NCBI GenBank assembly: GCA_964412015.1
Contig: CAYPMO010000037.1
Span: 1-37,099 of the forward strand
DNA length: 37,099 nucleotides
Origin: SZUA-318 sp964412015
GTDB taxonomy: Bacteria > Gemmatimonadota > Gemmatimonadetes > Longimicrobiales > Gaopeijiaceae
Reading direction: 5' to 3'
Shown here: piece after piece, positions 7,752-16,415 of the stretch
Layout of the letters: every line of letters begins with the position of its first letter
Numbering within the stretch: position 1 is the stretch's first letter
The notes under the pieces: generated by a model
The model's database searches: none
What the model saw: the letters and a program-made list of their open reading frames with translations, nothing else
What the model was told of the DNA's origin: nothing
Program-made: the position numbers and the translations under genes

Positions 7752-10115
7752 ATGAATGCCTTCGACCGCAAGCTGCTCCGGGACCTGGTCGGGATGCGAA
7801 GCCAGGCCGTCGCGATCGCCTTCGTGGTTCTCGCGGGGGTCGCCACGTACGTGTCGATGCGCAACATCATGGTGTCGTTGGAGCGTACGCTCGACGACTA
7901 CTACCGCGAGTACCGCTTCGCGGACGGCTTCGCGGCGCTTCGCCGGGCGCCGGAGCTGGTCCGCGAGCGGCTCACCGCGATCCCGGGCGTGAGCGCATTC
8001 GAGACCCGCGTGACCGCTCCGGTCAACCTGGACGTGCCGGGCTTCGACGAGCCTGTGGCGGGCCTCCTCGTGTCGGTGCCCGAGGACGAGCAACCGGCGC
8101 TCAACCGGCTGTTCATCCGGGAGGGGCGGCTGGTGCGAGCGGGCCGTGAGGACGAGGTGCTGCTCAACGAGACGTTCGCGGAGGCCCACGAGCTGCGTCC
8201 GGGCGACCGGCTCACGGCCATCGTGAACGGGCGGCGGAAGGTGCTCACGATCGTGGGCGTCGCCCTCACGCCCGAGCACCTGCTTCAAATCCAACCCGGG
8301 ACCCTCTTTCCGGACCCGGAGCGGTACGGGGTGTTGTGGATGGGGCGCGACGCGCTCGCGGCCGCCTACGACATGGAAGGGGCCTTCAACGACGTCGCGT
8401 TCTCGCTCACGCCGGGCACGAGCGTCGACGACGTGATCGAACGCATCGACTTGATCCTCGGGCCCTACGGAGGCATGGGGGCCTATCCGCGGAGCCTGCA
8501 GCCGTCGCACTGGGCGATCTCCGAGGAGTTCAGGGGCCTGAGGACCTCGTCCACGACGCTTCCGATCGTCTTCCTGGCGGTCGCGGCGTTCCTGCTCAAC
8601 GTCGTGGTCAGCCGGCTGATCACGCTGCAGCGCGAGCAGGTGGGCGTGCTGAAGGCCTTCGGCTACAGCAATGGTGCCGTGGGGCTCCACTACGTGAAGA
8701 TGGTCCTCGTCATGGCGCTCGCGGGCGCGGCCGCCGGAATCGCGATCGGGCTCTGGCTGGGCGCGCTCATGGGGGACCTCTACATGGAGTACTACCGCTT
8801 CCCGACGCTGGACTACCAGGCCAGCCTGTCGGTCATGGTCACCGCCGTGGGGCTGACGACGGGCGCCTCGCTCCTCGGCGTGCTGGGCGCGGTACGCCGG
8901 GCGGTGCGCCTGTCCCCGGCGATCGCGATGCGTCCCGCCCCGCCTCCGCTCTACCGCAGGACCCTGCTCGAGCGCTTCGGCCTCCAGCGCTTCTTCGATC
9001 AGCCCTCGCGCATGATCGTGCGCAACCTCGAGCGTCAGCCGGCACGCTCCTTGCTCACGGTCGTGGGAATCGCCAGCTCGTGCGCCATCCTGATCATGGG
9101 GATGTTCTTCACGGACTCGATCGAGCACATCCTGCGGATCGAGTACGGGCTCGCGCAGAGGGAGAACCTGAACGTCTCGTTCGTCGGGCCCACCTCGACG
9201 GCGGCGGTCCATGAGCTCGCCGCGCTGGGCGGGGTGAGATACGCCGAGGCGACGCGTGCGGCCCCCGTGCGCCTGCGCCACGAGCACCGGGAGTACAACA
9301 CGGCCATCCAGGGTATCCCGCCGGGGGCCTACCTCCGACAGGTCGTCAACACCGACCTCGAGCCGATCGAGATCCCGTCCAAGGGGATCGTCCTCACCGA
9401 GCGCCTGGCCGAGATCCTGAACGCGCGTTTCGGAGACGCGATCGTCGTGGAGCTGCGTGAAGGGGCGCGACGCGTCCGGCGGATACCAGTCGCCGGAATC
9501 ACCCAGCAGTACGTCGGGATCGCCGCGTACATGGAGCTGTCCGAGCTGAACCGCCTGGTCGGGACGGGGCAGGCCGTGTCGGGCGCGCTGCTCCTGACTG
9601 ATTCCCGCTCGGACGAGCAGCTGACGCGCGCGCTGCGGGATCGTCCGCAGGTCGCGAGCATCGTGTCACAGGAGCGGATGATCGCTTCGTTCCAGGACAC
9701 CATGGACCGCAGCATGCTGACGATGACGTTGATCCTGACGATCTTCGCGGGCGTCATCGCCTTCGGCGTCGTGTACAACGCCGCGCGCATCTCGCTCTCG
9801 GAACGGGACCGCGAGCTGGCCAGCCTGCGCGTCCTCGGGCTGACGCGCGGCGAGATCTCGTTCGTCCTGCTCGGCGAGCTCGCGGTCCTCACGCTGGTCG
9901 CTATCCCGATCGGGTTCGTGCTCGGAGCGATCGTCAGCGACGCCCTGGTGCAGGCGTTCCAGACCGACATGTACCGGTTTCCGCTCGTTCTGGGCCGCAA
10001 GACGTTCGGCATCGCCGCGGCCGTCGTCCTCGGCGCGGCCTTCGTGTCCGCGCTCGTCGTCCGTCGCAAGCTCAACCGCCTCGATCTCGTGGGCGTCCTG
10101 AAGACGAGGGAATGA
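7752..10115 (+). CDS. FtsX-like ABC transporter permease
   Basis: The 787-residue protein carries two copies of the unit found once in MacB/LolC permeases. The first membrane helix lies at about residues 17-40 (VAIAFVVLAGVATYVSM), followed by a periplasmic domain and then a three-helix FtsX block from about 260 to 385 (LPIVFLAVAAFLLNVVVS onward). A second unit starts with a helix in LLTVVGIASSCAILIMGMFF, followed by another periplasmic domain and a final three-helix block (LTLILTIFAGVIAFGVVYNAAR, LLGELAVLTLVAIPIGFVLG and the last helix near VVLGAAFVSALVV). Together with its ATPase, adaptor and TolC it makes a complete tripartite exporter. Because both FtsX blocks are in one chain, the pump may work as a single permease polypeptide with two ATPases. 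The stop overlaps the next start by ATGA. Confidence 0.92.
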   Translation: MNAFDRKLLRDLVGMRSQAVAIAFVVLAGVATYVSMRNIMVSLERTLDDYYREYRFADGFAALRRAPELVRERLTAIPGVSAFETRVTAPVNLDVPGFDEPVAGLLVSVPEDEQPALNRLFIREGRLVRAGREDEVLLNETFAEAHELRPGDRLTAIVNGRRKVLTIVGVALTPEHLLQIQPGTLFPDPERYGVLWMGRDALAAAYDMEGAFNDVAFSLTPGTSVDDVIERIDLILGPYGGMGAYPRSLQPSHWAISEEFRGLRTSSTTLPIVFLAVAAFLLNVVVSRLITLQREQVGVLKAFGYSNGAVGLHYVKMVLVMALAGAAAGIAIGLWLGALMGDLYMEYYRFPTLDYQASLSVMVTAVGLTTGASLLGVLGAVRRAVRLSPAIAMRPAPPPLYRRTLLERFGLQRFFDQPSRMIVRNLERQPARSLLTVVGIASSCAILIMGMFFTDSIEHILRIEYGLAQRENLNVSFVGPTSTAAVHELAALGGVRYAEATRAAPVRLRHEHREYNTAIQGIPPGAYLRQVVNTDLEPIEIPSKGIVLTERLAEILNARFGDAIVVELREGARRVRRIPVAGITQQYVGIAAYMELSELNRLVGTGQAVSGALLLTDSRSDEQLTRALRDRPQVASIVSQERMIASFQDTMDRSMLTMTLILTIFAGVIAFGVVYNAARISLSERDRELASLRVLGLTRGEISFVLLGELAVLTLVAIPIGFVLGAIVSDALVQAFQTDMYRFPLVLGRKTFGIAAAVVLGAAFVSALVVRRKLNRLDLVGVLKTRE

Positions 10116-11248
10116 TGTTCAAGCTCAAGCGCAAGCACGTCTTCCTGGGAATCGTCACCGTACTGGTCCTCGCGGCCCTGGTCTGGTCCTTCCTCCCCAA
10201 GCCGATTCCGGTCCAGACCGCCGTCGTGCGGCGTGGTCCGCTCCAGGTGATCGTGGAGGAGGAGGCGCGGACCGAGGTCGTGGACCGCTACACGATCTCG
10301 TCCCCGGTGATCGCCTGGGTGCGCCGTATCGACCTCGTGGCGGGCGACTCGGTGGTGGCGGGCCAGCCACTCGCCTACCTCGAACCGCCGCGCACCCCGG
10401 TTCTGGATCCTTCGGGGCGGACGGGCGCGGAGGCGCGTGTGCGGGCCGCGGAGGCCGCGGCGGCCCACACGCGGACCGAACGCGAGCGCATCGAGCGGCT
10501 CGTGGCTGCCGATGCGGCCACCCGGCAGGCGCTCGAGCGGGCCGTCAGCGAGGCCGAGCGCGCGGATGCCGAGCTCGAGGCGGCGCGGGCCGCCCTCCGG
10601 CGCGTCTCGGGGGGCGGCGCCCTCCGGGTGGAGGAGATCCTCCGCTCGCCCGCGGCCGGCCGGGTGCTCTCCGTGCCCAGCCGGAGCGCGCGACAGGTGA
10701 ACCCCGGTGAGCCGCTGATGGTGGTCGGCAGCACCCAGAGCCTGGAGGTGCATGCGGACGTGCTGTCCCAGGACGCCGTGCGCATCCGCCCCGGTACCCG
10801 CGCGCTTCTCGAGCAATGGGGCGGGGAAAACCCGCTCGAGGCCGTCGTGACCCGAGTGGAGCCTCAGGGGTTCACCTCGGTCTCCTCGCTCGGCGTCGAG
10901 GAGCAGCGCGTCCGCGTCGTCGCCGCGATCGAGTCTCCGCCCGAGCGGTGGAACGGGGGTCTCGGCGCGGGCTACCAGGTGCTCGCGCGCTTCATCGTCT
11001 GGGAGGGCGAGGACGTCCTCCAGGTCCCGAGCGCGGCGCTCTTCCGCGTCGGCCAGGAATGGGCGGCGTTCGTGGTCGAGAGCGGCCGCGCGGTCCTCCG
11101 CACCGTGCGGATCGGCCAGCAGGCGGGTCTCGACACCCAGGTGCTCGAGGGGCTCGAGGAGGGTGAGCAGGTGATCGTCCACCCCGGCAACGCGATCGAG
11201 GACGGCGTCGAGGTGCGGCCGGGGTTGGGCACCGGGGGCGAGCGGTAG
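10112..11248 (+). CDS. HlyD/MacA-type periplasmic adaptor subunit
   Basis: This 378-residue protein has one N-terminal membrane anchor (residues about 9-28) and then the biotinyl-lipoyl-like half 'QTAVVRRGPLQVIVEEEARTEV...SPVIAWVRRIDLVAGDSVVAGQPLAYL'. A helical hairpin from about 105 to 165 (VRAAEAAAAHTRTERERIERLVAADAATRQALERAVSEAE) and the returning lipoyl half 'ILRSPAAGRVLSVPSRSARQVNPGEPLMVVG' follow. The C-terminal beta-barrel and membrane-proximal domains end with VLEGLEEGEQVIVHPGNAIEDGVEV. Such adaptors bridge the inner-membrane permease and the TolC duct. It begins inside the permease stop codon (ATGA overlap, 10112-10115), so it is translationally coupled. The helical hairpin is short compared with HlyD itself and closer to MacA-like adaptors. 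Confidence 0.92.
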   Translation: MMFKLKRKHVFLGIVTVLVLAALVWSFLPKPIPVQTAVVRRGPLQVIVEEEARTEVVDRYTISSPVIAWVRRIDLVAGDSVVAGQPLAYLEPPRTPVLDPSGRTGAEARVRAAEAAAAHTRTERERIERLVAADAATRQALERAVSEAERADAELEAARAALRRVSGGGALRVEEILRSPAAGRVLSVPSRSARQVNPGEPLMVVGSTQSLEVHADVLSQDAVRIRPGTRALLEQWGGENPLEAVVTRVEPQGFTSVSSLGVEEQRVRVVAAIESPPERWNGGLGAGYQVLARFIVWEGEDVLQVPSAALFRVGQEWAAFVVESGRAVLRTVRIGQQAGLDTQVLEGLEEGEQVIVHPGNAIEDGVEVRPGLGTGGER

Positions 11249-11283
11249 GTGCGTTCGCGCCCCTCGAGCTTCGCGATCAGGGG

Positions 11284-13365
11284 ATGAGCGCCGCAGCGGC
11301 GTTCGGCGTTCTCGCGTTCGTCGCGGCGTTCGCGTCCCCCTCGGCGGCGGCGGCCTTCGCCTCCCCGGTGGCCGCGGCGGCCCGGCCGCCGGCTCCTCCG
11401 GCGGACTCGGTCTTCCGTATCGCCGCCGTGCGCACGGCCGAGGCGCCCGTCATCGACGGGGTGATCGAGGAGGACGAATGGGAGGACGCGCCCGTGGTGA
11501 GCGACTTCGTCCAGTTCCAGCCGGAGCGGGGCCGTCCCTCGCCCTTCCGCACCGAAGTGTGGATGCTCTACGACTCGGTGGGCCTCTATGTGGCCGTGCG
11601 GGCTCTGGACCCCGATCCCGTCATCGCGCAGCTCACGCGCAGGGACGCGGCCCTGAACGAGGACGATGCCTTCGCGGTCCTTTTGGACACCCACCTGGAC
11701 CGGCAGTCCGCGTACTTCTTCGCGTTCAACCCGCTCGGGACCCAGGCGGACCTGCGCGTCGTCAACGACGGGCGCACCCAGGACGCCTCGTGGGACGCGC
11801 CGTGGACCGTCAGGGCGCGCGTCACCGAAGAGGGCTGGGAGGCGGAGCTGGCCATTCCCTTCTCCTCGATGCGGTACGACCCGGGCCCCGACCGCACGTG
11901 GGGCGTGAACTTCGTGCGCGGGCGCCGGCGCACGTTCGACCTCTCGCACTGGGCGGGACCCGTGGACAACGCGTACCAGGTGTCCACCGCGGGAACGATC
12001 CACGGGCTCGACCTCCCACGACCGCCCCGGCGTGTCGAGGGGATCGTGTACGGGCTCTCACGCCTCCAGGAGGGAGAGGACCCGTTCTGGGACGGCGGCG
12101 TCGACCTGAGTTGGGCGCTCACCCCCGGGATCTCGCTGGTCGGGACGGTGAACCCCGACTTCGCGACCATCGAGGCCGACCGGGAGCAGGTGAATCTCAC
12201 CCGGTTCGAGCTGAACCTGCCGGAGAAGCGGCCGTTCTTCCTCGAGGGCTCCGAGCTCTTCCGCCAGCGCATCCAGACGTTCTACTCCCGGCGGATCGCG
12301 GACATCTCGGGGGGCGGGCGCCTGGTGGGCAGGCAGGGGCCGTGGACGCTGGCGTTCCTGGGTGCCGACGCCGATGCGGTGGTGTCGGGTGACACCGTGG
12401 GCGCGGCGTACGCGGTGGGACGCGTGCAGCGCGACCTCGGGCGCTCGAGCGTGGGCGTCACCTGGGCGGAGCGCAGGAGCGATGGGGGAGGGCAGGGCTC
12501 CGCCGGGCTCGACGCCACACTCTTCTTCTCGCGGACGCTGGGGCTCACGGGCCAGCTCGTCCGGAGCTACGGCCCCTGGGGAGACGGGCGATGGGGCTGG
12601 TTCCTTCGGCCGTCCTACGATTCCCCCACCGGCCACGTCCACGTCCGGTACACGCACCTGGGCGACCGTTTCGGCGACAACGTGAACGCCATCGGGTTCG
12701 TGCGCGACGACGATCGGCGTGAGGTGGACTCGGCGGTCCAGAAGACGCTCTGGTTCGGCGAGGGGTTCCTCGAGCAGATGGAGTACAGGTCCAACTACAA
12801 CATCTACTGGGGGCAGGACGGGACCCGGCGGAGTTGGCAGGTGGATCAGGGTCTCGGAATCCAGCTCCGGAACCGTTGGTCGTTCGCGGTGGACCACACC
12901 GAGGAATTCAAGCGCTTCGAGAAGGACTTCCGCAACCGGGCGACCGGCCTCGAGCTCGGGTACAACACGCGCGAATACCGCTCGGCCAACGTCGGCGTGG
13001 AGTTCGGGCGCAACTTCGACGCGGACTTCCGGCTGCTCACCGCAGGGGCCCGACTCAAGCCCACGCCGCAGTCCTCGGTGGAATACCAGCTCCAGCGCCT
13101 CGTGCTCGATCCCGACCCGGAGGAGGAGGGCACCTGGATCCACGTGGTGAGGGCCAGCCAGTTCTTCACCACCGACCTGTACCTCCAGGTGTTCTACCAG
13201 ACGAACTCGGTCATCGATCGCCGGAACCTGCAGGCCGTGTTCGTCTATCGGTACGCCCCGCCGTTCGGGACCGTCCAGGTGGCCTTCCAGCGCGGCACGG
13301 CCGCGTTCGGCCAGGCGTCGGAACAGGGGAACACACTCTTCGTGAAAGTGACGCGGGTGTTCTGA
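11284..13365 (+). CDS. DUF5916 protein with CBM9-like domain (predicted outer-membrane barrel)
   Basis: The 693-residue protein has an Ala-rich signal region (cleavage likely near residues 30-40). A CBM9-like carbohydrate-binding fold follows: 'EAPVIDGVIEEDEWEDAPVVSDFVQFQPERG', then LYDSVGLYVAVRALDP and the 'DDAFAVLLDTHLDRQSAYFFAFNPLGTQAD' core. The remaining two thirds match DUF5916, with the hallmark NPDFATIEADREQVNLTRFE...PEKRPFFLEGSELF...FYSRRI and alternating strands ending in an aromatic residue (KVTRVF), as expected for an outer-membrane beta-barrel. It lies 35 nt after the adaptor gene and may be co-transcribed with the exporter. The ATG at 11284 has AGGGG too close to be an ideal ribosome site. 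Function is unknown for the family; a surface carbohydrate or peptide role is only a guess. Confidence 0.85.
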   Translation: MSAAAAFGVLAFVAAFASPSAAAAFASPVAAAARPPAPPADSVFRIAAVRTAEAPVIDGVIEEDEWEDAPVVSDFVQFQPERGRPSPFRTEVWMLYDSVGLYVAVRALDPDPVIAQLTRRDAALNEDDAFAVLLDTHLDRQSAYFFAFNPLGTQADLRVVNDGRTQDASWDAPWTVRARVTEEGWEAELAIPFSSMRYDPGPDRTWGVNFVRGRRRTFDLSHWAGPVDNAYQVSTAGTIHGLDLPRPPRRVEGIVYGLSRLQEGEDPFWDGGVDLSWALTPGISLVGTVNPDFATIEADREQVNLTRFELNLPEKRPFFLEGSELFRQRIQTFYSRRIADISGGGRLVGRQGPWTLAFLGADADAVVSGDTVGAAYAVGRVQRDLGRSSVGVTWAERRSDGGGQGSAGLDATLFFSRTLGLTGQLVRSYGPWGDGRWGWFLRPSYDSPTGHVHVRYTHLGDRFGDNVNAIGFVRDDDRREVDSAVQKTLWFGEGFLEQMEYRSNYNIYWGQDGTRRSWQVDQGLGIQLRNRWSFAVDHTEEFKRFEKDFRNRATGLELGYNTREYRSANVGVEFGRNFDADFRLLTAGARLKPTPQSSVEYQLQRLVLDPDPEEEGTWIHVVRASQFFTTDLYLQVFYQTNSVIDRRNLQAVFVYRYAPPFGTVQVAFQRGTAAFGQASEQGNTLFVKVTRVF

Positions 13366-13402
13366 GAGGACGGGCTTCTTGTCGAGTGCGGGTGCCGTCC
13401 TC
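13366..13402 (+). other. Hairpin directly after the DUF5916 stop codon
   Basis: GAGGACGG at 13366-13373 and CCGTCCTC at 13395-13402 form a perfect 8-bp stem around a 21-nt loop. The first arm starts at the base following the stop codon. No T-run follows, so it may be an mRNA processing or stability hairpin, or a Rho-type pause, between the DUF5916 and peptidase genes. Confidence 0.4.
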
Positions 13403-13450
13403 ATGATGCCACGGCTGCCCATCCACTTCCCGCCCGCTCCGGAACGCACC

Positions 13451-16336
13451 ATGCGCCGCTCATCGCTCCAGGCCGCGGCCCTCGGGCTGGCCCTGGCCGC
13501 CGCCCTCGCCGTCCCCGCCTTCGCCGCTCCCGCGGCCGCCCAGTCCTCCCGCCGTCCGTCGGCCGCCGTCACACCCGTTGCGGACGCGGCCGCCACCGAC
13601 TCGGGGCCGAAAGTCCTCAACGTGGGCGAGTACGGGAGATGGAAGCGCGTCACGTCCACCTCCTTGTCCCCGGACGGAGCGTGGATGACCTACGCCTACC
13701 ACCCCAACGAGGGCGACGACACGCTCTTCGTGCGCTCGCTGGACTCGGACGAGGTCTACACGATCCCGGTGGGTTCCGAGCCCTCCTTCTCCGACGACAG
13801 CCGCTGGGTCGGGTACTTCGTGAGTCCGCCCGACGACGCCGGGCGGGGGCGCGCCCGGCCGGGGGCGACGCCTCCGGCCCCGGGCGCCCGGGAAGGCGAA
13901 GGCGGCCCCGCCCCACCCCGCCGCTTCGAGCTCCTGAGCCTGCCCACGGGGGACAAGTGGCCCGCTCCGAACGCTCGGGCGTTCAAGTTCGCCGAGGGCT
14001 CGAAGTTCCTGGCGGTGCACCTGAACAAGTCGTCCCGCACCGATACCACGTACGCGGGCACGGATCTGCTGGTGCGCGAGCTGTCCACGGGGACGACCCG
14101 GAACGTGGGCAACGTGAGCCAGTACGACTTCGACGACGCCGGGGCCCTGCTCGCGTACGTGGTGGACGCCGCTGCCGACCTCGGCAACGGCGTCTACCTC
14201 GTGGATCTGGCCAGCGGCATCACGCGGGCGCTGGACGCCGGCCCCGCCGACTTCGACGGCCTGGCCTGGAGCGACGAGGGGACGAACCTGGCCGCGCTCC
14301 GCAGCACGAAGCCCGACTCCATGAAGCAGAAGACCAACGTGCTCCTGGCCTGGACGGATCTCGGCGCCCGGAGCGGGCGCGTCACGACGTACGACCCCTC
14401 CGAGGCCACGGATTTTCCCGCAGGCTACGTGCTCAGTGAGTACGCGACGCCCCGGTGGAGCGAGGACGGCTCACGCGTCCTGGTCGGCATCAAGGAGCAG
14501 GAGAGGGAGCTCCCGAAGAGCGACGAGGAGCAGGCCGACGTGGACGTGTGGCACTGGAAGGACGCCGAGGTGCAGTCCGTCCAGATCGTCCGTCTCCGGC
14601 AGGCGCTGCGCCAGACCCTCGCCGCGGCCGTGCTGGTGCCTTCGGGGCGCTTCGTGCAGCTCGCCGACAGCGCCATGACCACCGTGCAGACCGCGCCGGA
14701 CGGATCGTGGGGCGTGGGACGCGACGACGCCAAGTACCGCGGTGAGGTGGCCTGGGGCGGCAGCCACGCCGACTACTACCGGGTGAACACCGCCACCGGC
14801 GAGCGGTCGCTCATCGCCGAGAAGCTCTGGAGGACCATGGGCACGTCGCCGGACAGCCGCTGGTTCCTCTATCTGAAGGACGGCCACATCCACGCCTACG
14901 ACGCCCGGACCGGGAAGAGCACCCAGGTGGACGGCGGGATGGATTTCGTGAACACCGACGACGACCACGACTACGAGCGCCCCATCTGGGGGCTCGCGGG
15001 CTGGGCGCGCGACGGCCGCTCGGTGCTGGTCTACGACAAGTTCGACGTGTGGCGGCTCCCCCTGGAGGGTGGGGGCGAGCCCGTGAACCTCACCGGGGGT
15101 GCCGGTGCCGCCCGTCAGATCCGGTTCCGGGTGGTGCGCCTCGACCTGCCGGGAGGCGGCGGACGCTTCGGCGGGCGCTTCGGAGGCGGCGCGCCGGCGG
15201 CGGAGGACAAGGGCATCGACCTCACCAAGCCCCTCACGCTCTCGGCGTACGGGCTGTGGGACAAGAAGTCGGGATACTGGACGCTCGAGCCGGGCAAGGC
15301 GCCGCGAGCGTTGCTCTACGAGGACCGTATGGTCGGACAGGCCTCCAAGGCCGAGAACGCCGACCGGGTGATCTTCACGAGGCAGACGTTCCGGGAGTTC
15401 CCGGACTGGTGGACGAGCACCACGACGTTCCAGTCCCCCCGCAAGGTCACGGACGCCAACCCGTTCATCGCGGAGTACGCCTGGGGCGACAAGGCCCTGG
15501 CGGACTTCACCAACAGCAAGGGACAGCGCCTCCAGGCCACGCTCACACTTCCCGCGGGCTACGAGCTGGGCAAGACGTACCCCATGATCGTGTACTTCTA
15601 CGAGATCGTGTCGAACACCCACCACCAGTTCTCCATGCCGGCGTTCGACGACCGCCCGCACATGTCCACGTACGCCAGCAACGGCTACCTGGTGCTCCAG
15701 CCCGACGTGGTGTACGAGATCGGCAAGCCCGGCACGTCGGCGCTGGACTGCGTGACCAGCGCGGTCACGAAGGTCATCGAGCTGGGGTACGCCGACCCGG
15801 CGCGCGTCGGGCTCCAGGGCCACTCGTGGGGCGGGTACCAGTCGTCGTTCATCCTCACCCAGACGGACATGTTCGCCGCCGTCGTCACCGGCGCGCCGCC
15901 CACCAACCTCATCAGCTTCTACGGCGAGACCTATCCCGGCTCGGGCACGCTCCAGCAGGGGATCACGGAGGTGGGACAGGTACGCATGGGCGAGAACGTG
16001 ACGCCCTGGACGGCGACCGACCTCTACGAGGAGCAGTCGGCGCTCTTCCACGTGCCGAACATCACCACGCCGTTCATGATCCTGCACGGCACCGAGGATA
16101 CCGCGGTGGATTGGCACCAGGGGCTGGAGCTGTACGCCGCGGCCAGGCGCAACGGCAAGAAGGGCATCCTTCTATCGTACCCCGGCGAGCCGCACCACCT
16201 GTCGAAGAAGGCGAATCAGATCGACTTCCAGATCCGCATGAAGCAGTTCTTCGACCACTACCTGAAGGGCGGGCCGGAGATGGACTGGATGAAGAACGGG
16301 GTGCCGCAGGTGCGCAAGGGAGAGCCGATCCGGTAG
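13451..16336 (+). CDS. Secreted S9-family peptidase (prolyl oligopeptidase type)
   Basis: From the ATG at 13451 the protein has 961 residues, starting with a clear signal peptide (MRRSSLQAAALGLALAAALA..., cleavage near AAAQS). Residues about 45-640 look like a WD40/beta-propeller domain with repeated 'SPDG', 'SDDSRW' and 'SEDGSR' turns. The C-terminal alpha/beta-hydrolase domain has the S9 triad: Ser792 in GHSWGG, Asp883 in HGTEDTAVD and His915 in YPGEPHHL. The propeller normally restricts access so that only short peptides are cut. Two low-complexity inserts stand out: a Pro/Gly/Arg-rich segment near residue 140 and a Gly/Arg/Phe-rich stretch near residue 575. An in-frame TTG at 13379 exists but lies inside the hairpin region before the signal peptide. 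It ends the rightward array begun by the TetR regulator, though co-transcription this far is unproven. Confidence 0.92.
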   Translation: MRRSSLQAAALGLALAAALAVPAFAAPAAAQSSRRPSAAVTPVADAAATDSGPKVLNVGEYGRWKRVTSTSLSPDGAWMTYAYHPNEGDDTLFVRSLDSDEVYTIPVGSEPSFSDDSRWVGYFVSPPDDAGRGRARPGATPPAPGAREGEGGPAPPRRFELLSLPTGDKWPAPNARAFKFAEGSKFLAVHLNKSSRTDTTYAGTDLLVRELSTGTTRNVGNVSQYDFDDAGALLAYVVDAAADLGNGVYLVDLASGITRALDAGPADFDGLAWSDEGTNLAALRSTKPDSMKQKTNVLLAWTDLGARSGRVTTYDPSEATDFPAGYVLSEYATPRWSEDGSRVLVGIKEQERELPKSDEEQADVDVWHWKDAEVQSVQIVRLRQALRQTLAAAVLVPSGRFVQLADSAMTTVQTAPDGSWGVGRDDAKYRGEVAWGGSHADYYRVNTATGERSLIAEKLWRTMGTSPDSRWFLYLKDGHIHAYDARTGKSTQVDGGMDFVNTDDDHDYERPIWGLAGWARDGRSVLVYDKFDVWRLPLEGGGEPVNLTGGAGAARQIRFRVVRLDLPGGGGRFGGRFGGGAPAAEDKGIDLTKPLTLSAYGLWDKKSGYWTLEPGKAPRALLYEDRMVGQASKAENADRVIFTRQTFREFPDWWTSTTTFQSPRKVTDANPFIAEYAWGDKALADFTNSKGQRLQATLTLPAGYELGKTYPMIVYFYEIVSNTHHQFSMPAFDDRPHMSTYASNGYLVLQPDVVYEIGKPGTSALDCVTSAVTKVIELGYADPARVGLQGHSWGGYQSSFILTQTDMFAAVVTGAPPTNLISFYGETYPGSGTLQQGITEVGQVRMGENVTPWTATDLYEEQSALFHVPNITTPFMILHGTEDTAVDWHQGLELYAAARRNGKKGILLSYPGEPHHLSKKANQIDFQIRMKQFFDHYLKGGPEMDWMKNGVPQVRKGEPIR

Positions 16337-16339
16337 ATC

Positions 16340-16375
16340 GGCGGCGCGCCAGCGGTCGTCTGGGCGCGCTCCGCC
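16340..16375. terminator. GC-rich hairpin between convergent genes
   Basis: GGCGGCGCGCC at 16340-16350 pairs with GGCGCGC at 16363-16369 plus CGCC at 16372-16375, giving an 11-bp stem with a 2-nt bulge and a 12-nt loop. It starts 4 nt after the peptidase stop and lies between two convergent genes, where a bidirectional terminator is expected. There is no T-tract, so the call rests on stem strength and position. Confidence 0.42.
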
Positions 16376-16415
16376 CTGAATCCATCGATGCTGAGGGCCC
16401 CGGCGGCGCGGAGCT

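Noticed and set aside
6014..9287. Two long minus-strand frames across the TolC/ATPase/permease genes
   Set aside because: They run across several well-defined genes on the other strand and show no domain or start signal of their own.
12058..13659. 533-codon minus-strand frame over the DUF5916 and peptidase genes
   Set aside because: It crosses a gene boundary on the coding strand and lacks family features.
14471..16117. 548-codon minus-strand frame inside the S9 peptidase gene
   Set aside because: The peptidase frame carries the full catalytic triad. The antisense frame is low-complexity Arg/Val/His/Gly.
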